Positions 42,738 through 43,900 of a stretch of 43,900 nt of DNA are shown here, in pieces. The stretch is taken from positions 1 to 43,900 of the forward strand of contig VGWJ01000019.1 of the NCBI GenBank assembly GCA_016873635.1, written 5' to 3'. Origin of the DNA: Lentisphaerota bacterium. GTDB taxonomy: Bacteria > Verrucomicrobiota > Kiritimatiellia > UBA8416 > VGWJ01. The notes under the pieces are model-generated. The model saw only the letters and a program-made list of their open reading frames with translations. It ran no database searches and had not been told where the DNA came from. Made by a program: the position numbers and the translations under genes. Numbering within the stretch: the stretch's first letter is position 1; every line of letters starts with the position of its first letter.

Positions 42738-43187
42738 ATGAAAAACGGCGCACGAGGGTTGGCGAACGTTGTCTTTCTGGCGGCGGCGGTGGCGGCGGCG
42801 GGATGCGCCGGACCGGCCTGGCGCATAAGGCGCAATCGGGACATGTTCGCGGCGTTTCCGCCCGAGGTGCAGGCGAACGTGCGCGCGGGTCGGATCGAGC
42901 TGGGATACACGCGCGACATGGTGTTTATTGCGCTGGGGCGGCCTCACCGCGTGTATGAGCGCGTGACGCGCGAAGGCGTCACCGACGTCTGGACGTACAG
43001 CGGCACGCGCTACGCCACCCGGTATGCGCCCGTGGACGCCTCGTACTGGTACCTGGACCGGCACGGCGACGTGCGGCTGTCCTACGGCTGGTCGTGGGTG
43101 GATGCAGGCTACGGCAGCGAGTACCAGTCGATGCGCGTGGAGTTTGCGACCGACGCGGTTACGGCGATCGAAAGCCTGCGGCGCTAG
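42738..43187 (+). CDS. Small lipoprotein, BamE/SmpA-like fold
   Basis: A 149-residue lipoprotein. Signal peptide with lipobox AAGC (Cys about residue 23). The mature part begins with a stretch typical of BamE/SmpA-like domains (IELGYTRDMVFIALGRPHRVYERV followed by DVWTYS), then a Tyr/Trp-rich region (ASYWYLDRHGDVRLSYGWSW). A role in outer-membrane assembly is possible by fold resemblance only. Its last four bases overlap the convergent thioesterase gene. Confidence 0.72.
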   Translation: MKNGARGLANVVFLAAAVAAAGCAGPAWRIRRNRDMFAAFPPEVQANVRAGRIELGYTRDMVFIALGRPHRVYERVTREGVTDVWTYSGTRYATRYAPVDASYWYLDRHGDVRLSYGWSWVDAGYGSEYQSMRVEFATDAVTAIESLRR

Positions 43188-43702
43188 CGCGGCCCGGGGG
43201 TGGAGGCGAGGAGGACGGCCGGGTCGAGCGCGCCCGGTCCGGCGACGAAATCCTCCGCCGAAAGCGCGGCATCCGTCCGGGACATCGGCACGTACTTGCC
43301 CGTGGCCGTGACGAGGATCCGTCCGCCGGCGTCGCGGATTTCGCCGTCGGTGAGCGCCAGTCGCGCCCGCCCGCCGGATATGCGGCCTTCGACCCGCAAC
43401 GTCTGGCCGACGACGAGCGGCTGCTTGAGACGCGCGGTCATCTCGGCTGCCACGCACGCGCGGCGGCAGGCCAGGATGGCGGCCCAGGTCATGACTTCAT
43501 CCAGGAGCGTCATGCTGATTCCGCCGTGAACGATATGGCGGTAGCCGAGGTCGGCCGGCCGGGTGGTGTATTCCAGAAAGATCACGCCGTCCTGCACCCG
43601 GGATTTCAGGCGCAGCCCGCGGACGTTGTCCTGTCCGCACACGAAGCAGGCGCGGGTCCACGGCAGGATGCCGCGCAGCGCGGGGTCAATGCTCAGGCTC
43701 AT
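43184..43702 (-). CDS. PaaI-family hotdog thioesterase
   Basis: A 172-residue hotdog-fold protein with the PaaI-type core HGGISMTLLDEVMTWAA preceded by CFVCGQDNVRGLRLK, and AEMTARLKQPLVVGQTLRVEG after it. Family members hydrolyse acyl-CoA thioesters; the substrate is unknown. The N-terminal CxxC (ACFVCGQDN) is common in this subgroup. GGGAGG upstream of the ATG supports the start. Confidence 0.85.
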   Translation of the reverse strand: MSLSIDPALRGILPWTRACFVCGQDNVRGLRLKSRVQDGVIFLEYTTRPADLGYRHIVHGGISMTLLDEVMTWAAILACRRACVAAEMTARLKQPLVVGQTLRVEGRISGGRARLALTDGEIRDAGGRILVTATGKYVPMSRTDAALSAEDFVAGPGALDPAVLLASTPGPR

Positions 43703-43900
43703 GGTTGTCCTCCCGGGGCCAGCGTAGGCGATAGGCGGGCCGGAATCAAGTGGAGGCAGCCGTGGCCAGCGGTTCCGACCGTAGTGGGTCAGTTACGCGG
43801 TGGAAACACGCCGGTAGGGCGCGGCGTGCCGCCTTCGCCCGGAGGCTCCGGCGCGCCAAGCCGGCCGCGCCGCGGCGGACCGGGCTTGCCCCGCCATAGC
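43703..43900. repeat. Repeat-like GC-rich hairpins at the right edge
   Basis: No gene is seen. GCGGC-GT-GCCGC (43821-43832), a near-palindromic CCGGAGGCTCCGG and further GC-rich inverted segments run to the end, which finishes in ccgccatagc. A similar ending occurs near position 230-250, so this is probably a dispersed non-coding repeat cut by the window edge. Confidence 0.35.

Overview
This 43.9 kb window is a high-GC chromosomal segment from a Gram-negative bacterium. Genes for lipid A (LpxL- and LpxK-type), lipoprotein maturation (Lgt), lipid II export (MurJ) and a type IV pilus motor show a diderm cell. One secreted protein ends in a PDGG-type C-terminal sorting tail typical of Verrucomicrobiota, and a 1427-residue acyl-CoA dehydratase activase-type protein points to an anaerobic or facultative lifestyle. 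The best guess is the Verrucomicrobiota / Kiritimatiellota / Lentisphaerota group; this is inference, since no rRNA is present. The very high GC at third codon positions leaves long open frames antisense to many real genes, and these are not annotated.

Layout. 1-571: no gene, repeat-like hairpins. 572-925 (-): tmRNA. 1131-3139: a probable lipoprotein and an unrecognised membrane-anchored protein. 3149-5048: D,D-carboxypeptidase divergent from lgt. 5045-9328: the giant activase protein, followed by a Ser/Thr kinase and a VanZ-like protein. 11041-14691: an orphan Opp-type ATPase, an LpxL-type acyltransferase, a PilT-type ATPase and a short VIT1-like membrane protein. 14676-16506: a PAS histidine kinase and a sorted surface protein with a sigma-54-type promoter. 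16945-19308: rpoD and a membrane-anchored RRM protein. 19458-27558: a four-gene operon (large TPR protein, ExbB/TolQ, ExbD/TolR, and a 1262-residue fusion). The fusion joins a TolB-like propeller, a TonB-like membrane segment, a long Pro/Ala-rich linker and an alpha/alpha-toroid domain; this is the most unusual system in the window. 27598-32849: a 10TM heavy-metal exporter, PAP2 phosphatase, prephenate dehydratase, a GGQ ribosome-rescue factor and an FHA-GAF histidine kinase.

About 33,000-36,246 is an accessory island. It holds a truncated tyrosine recombinase read in frame with the kinase gene, a hicBA pair, a relBE/parDE-type pair, a uroporphyrinogen-decarboxylase-like gene, a brnT remnant and a 342-bp nested inverted-repeat element. 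It ends at the 3' end of a tRNA-Asp gene. After it come lpxK-murJ, tRNA-Ala, a redoxin, a DUF1848 protein, an SGNH hydrolase, a BamE-like lipoprotein and a PaaI-type thioesterase.

A recurring regulatory theme is promoters whose -10 box ends 5-7 bases before the start codon of genes with no Shine-Dalgarno sequence, which predicts leaderless mRNAs. Clear cases are the Opp ATPase, the rescue factor, hicB, lpxK, the SGNH hydrolase and the 42738 lipoprotein. Other genes carry normal GGAGG-type sites, so both initiation modes appear to be in use.
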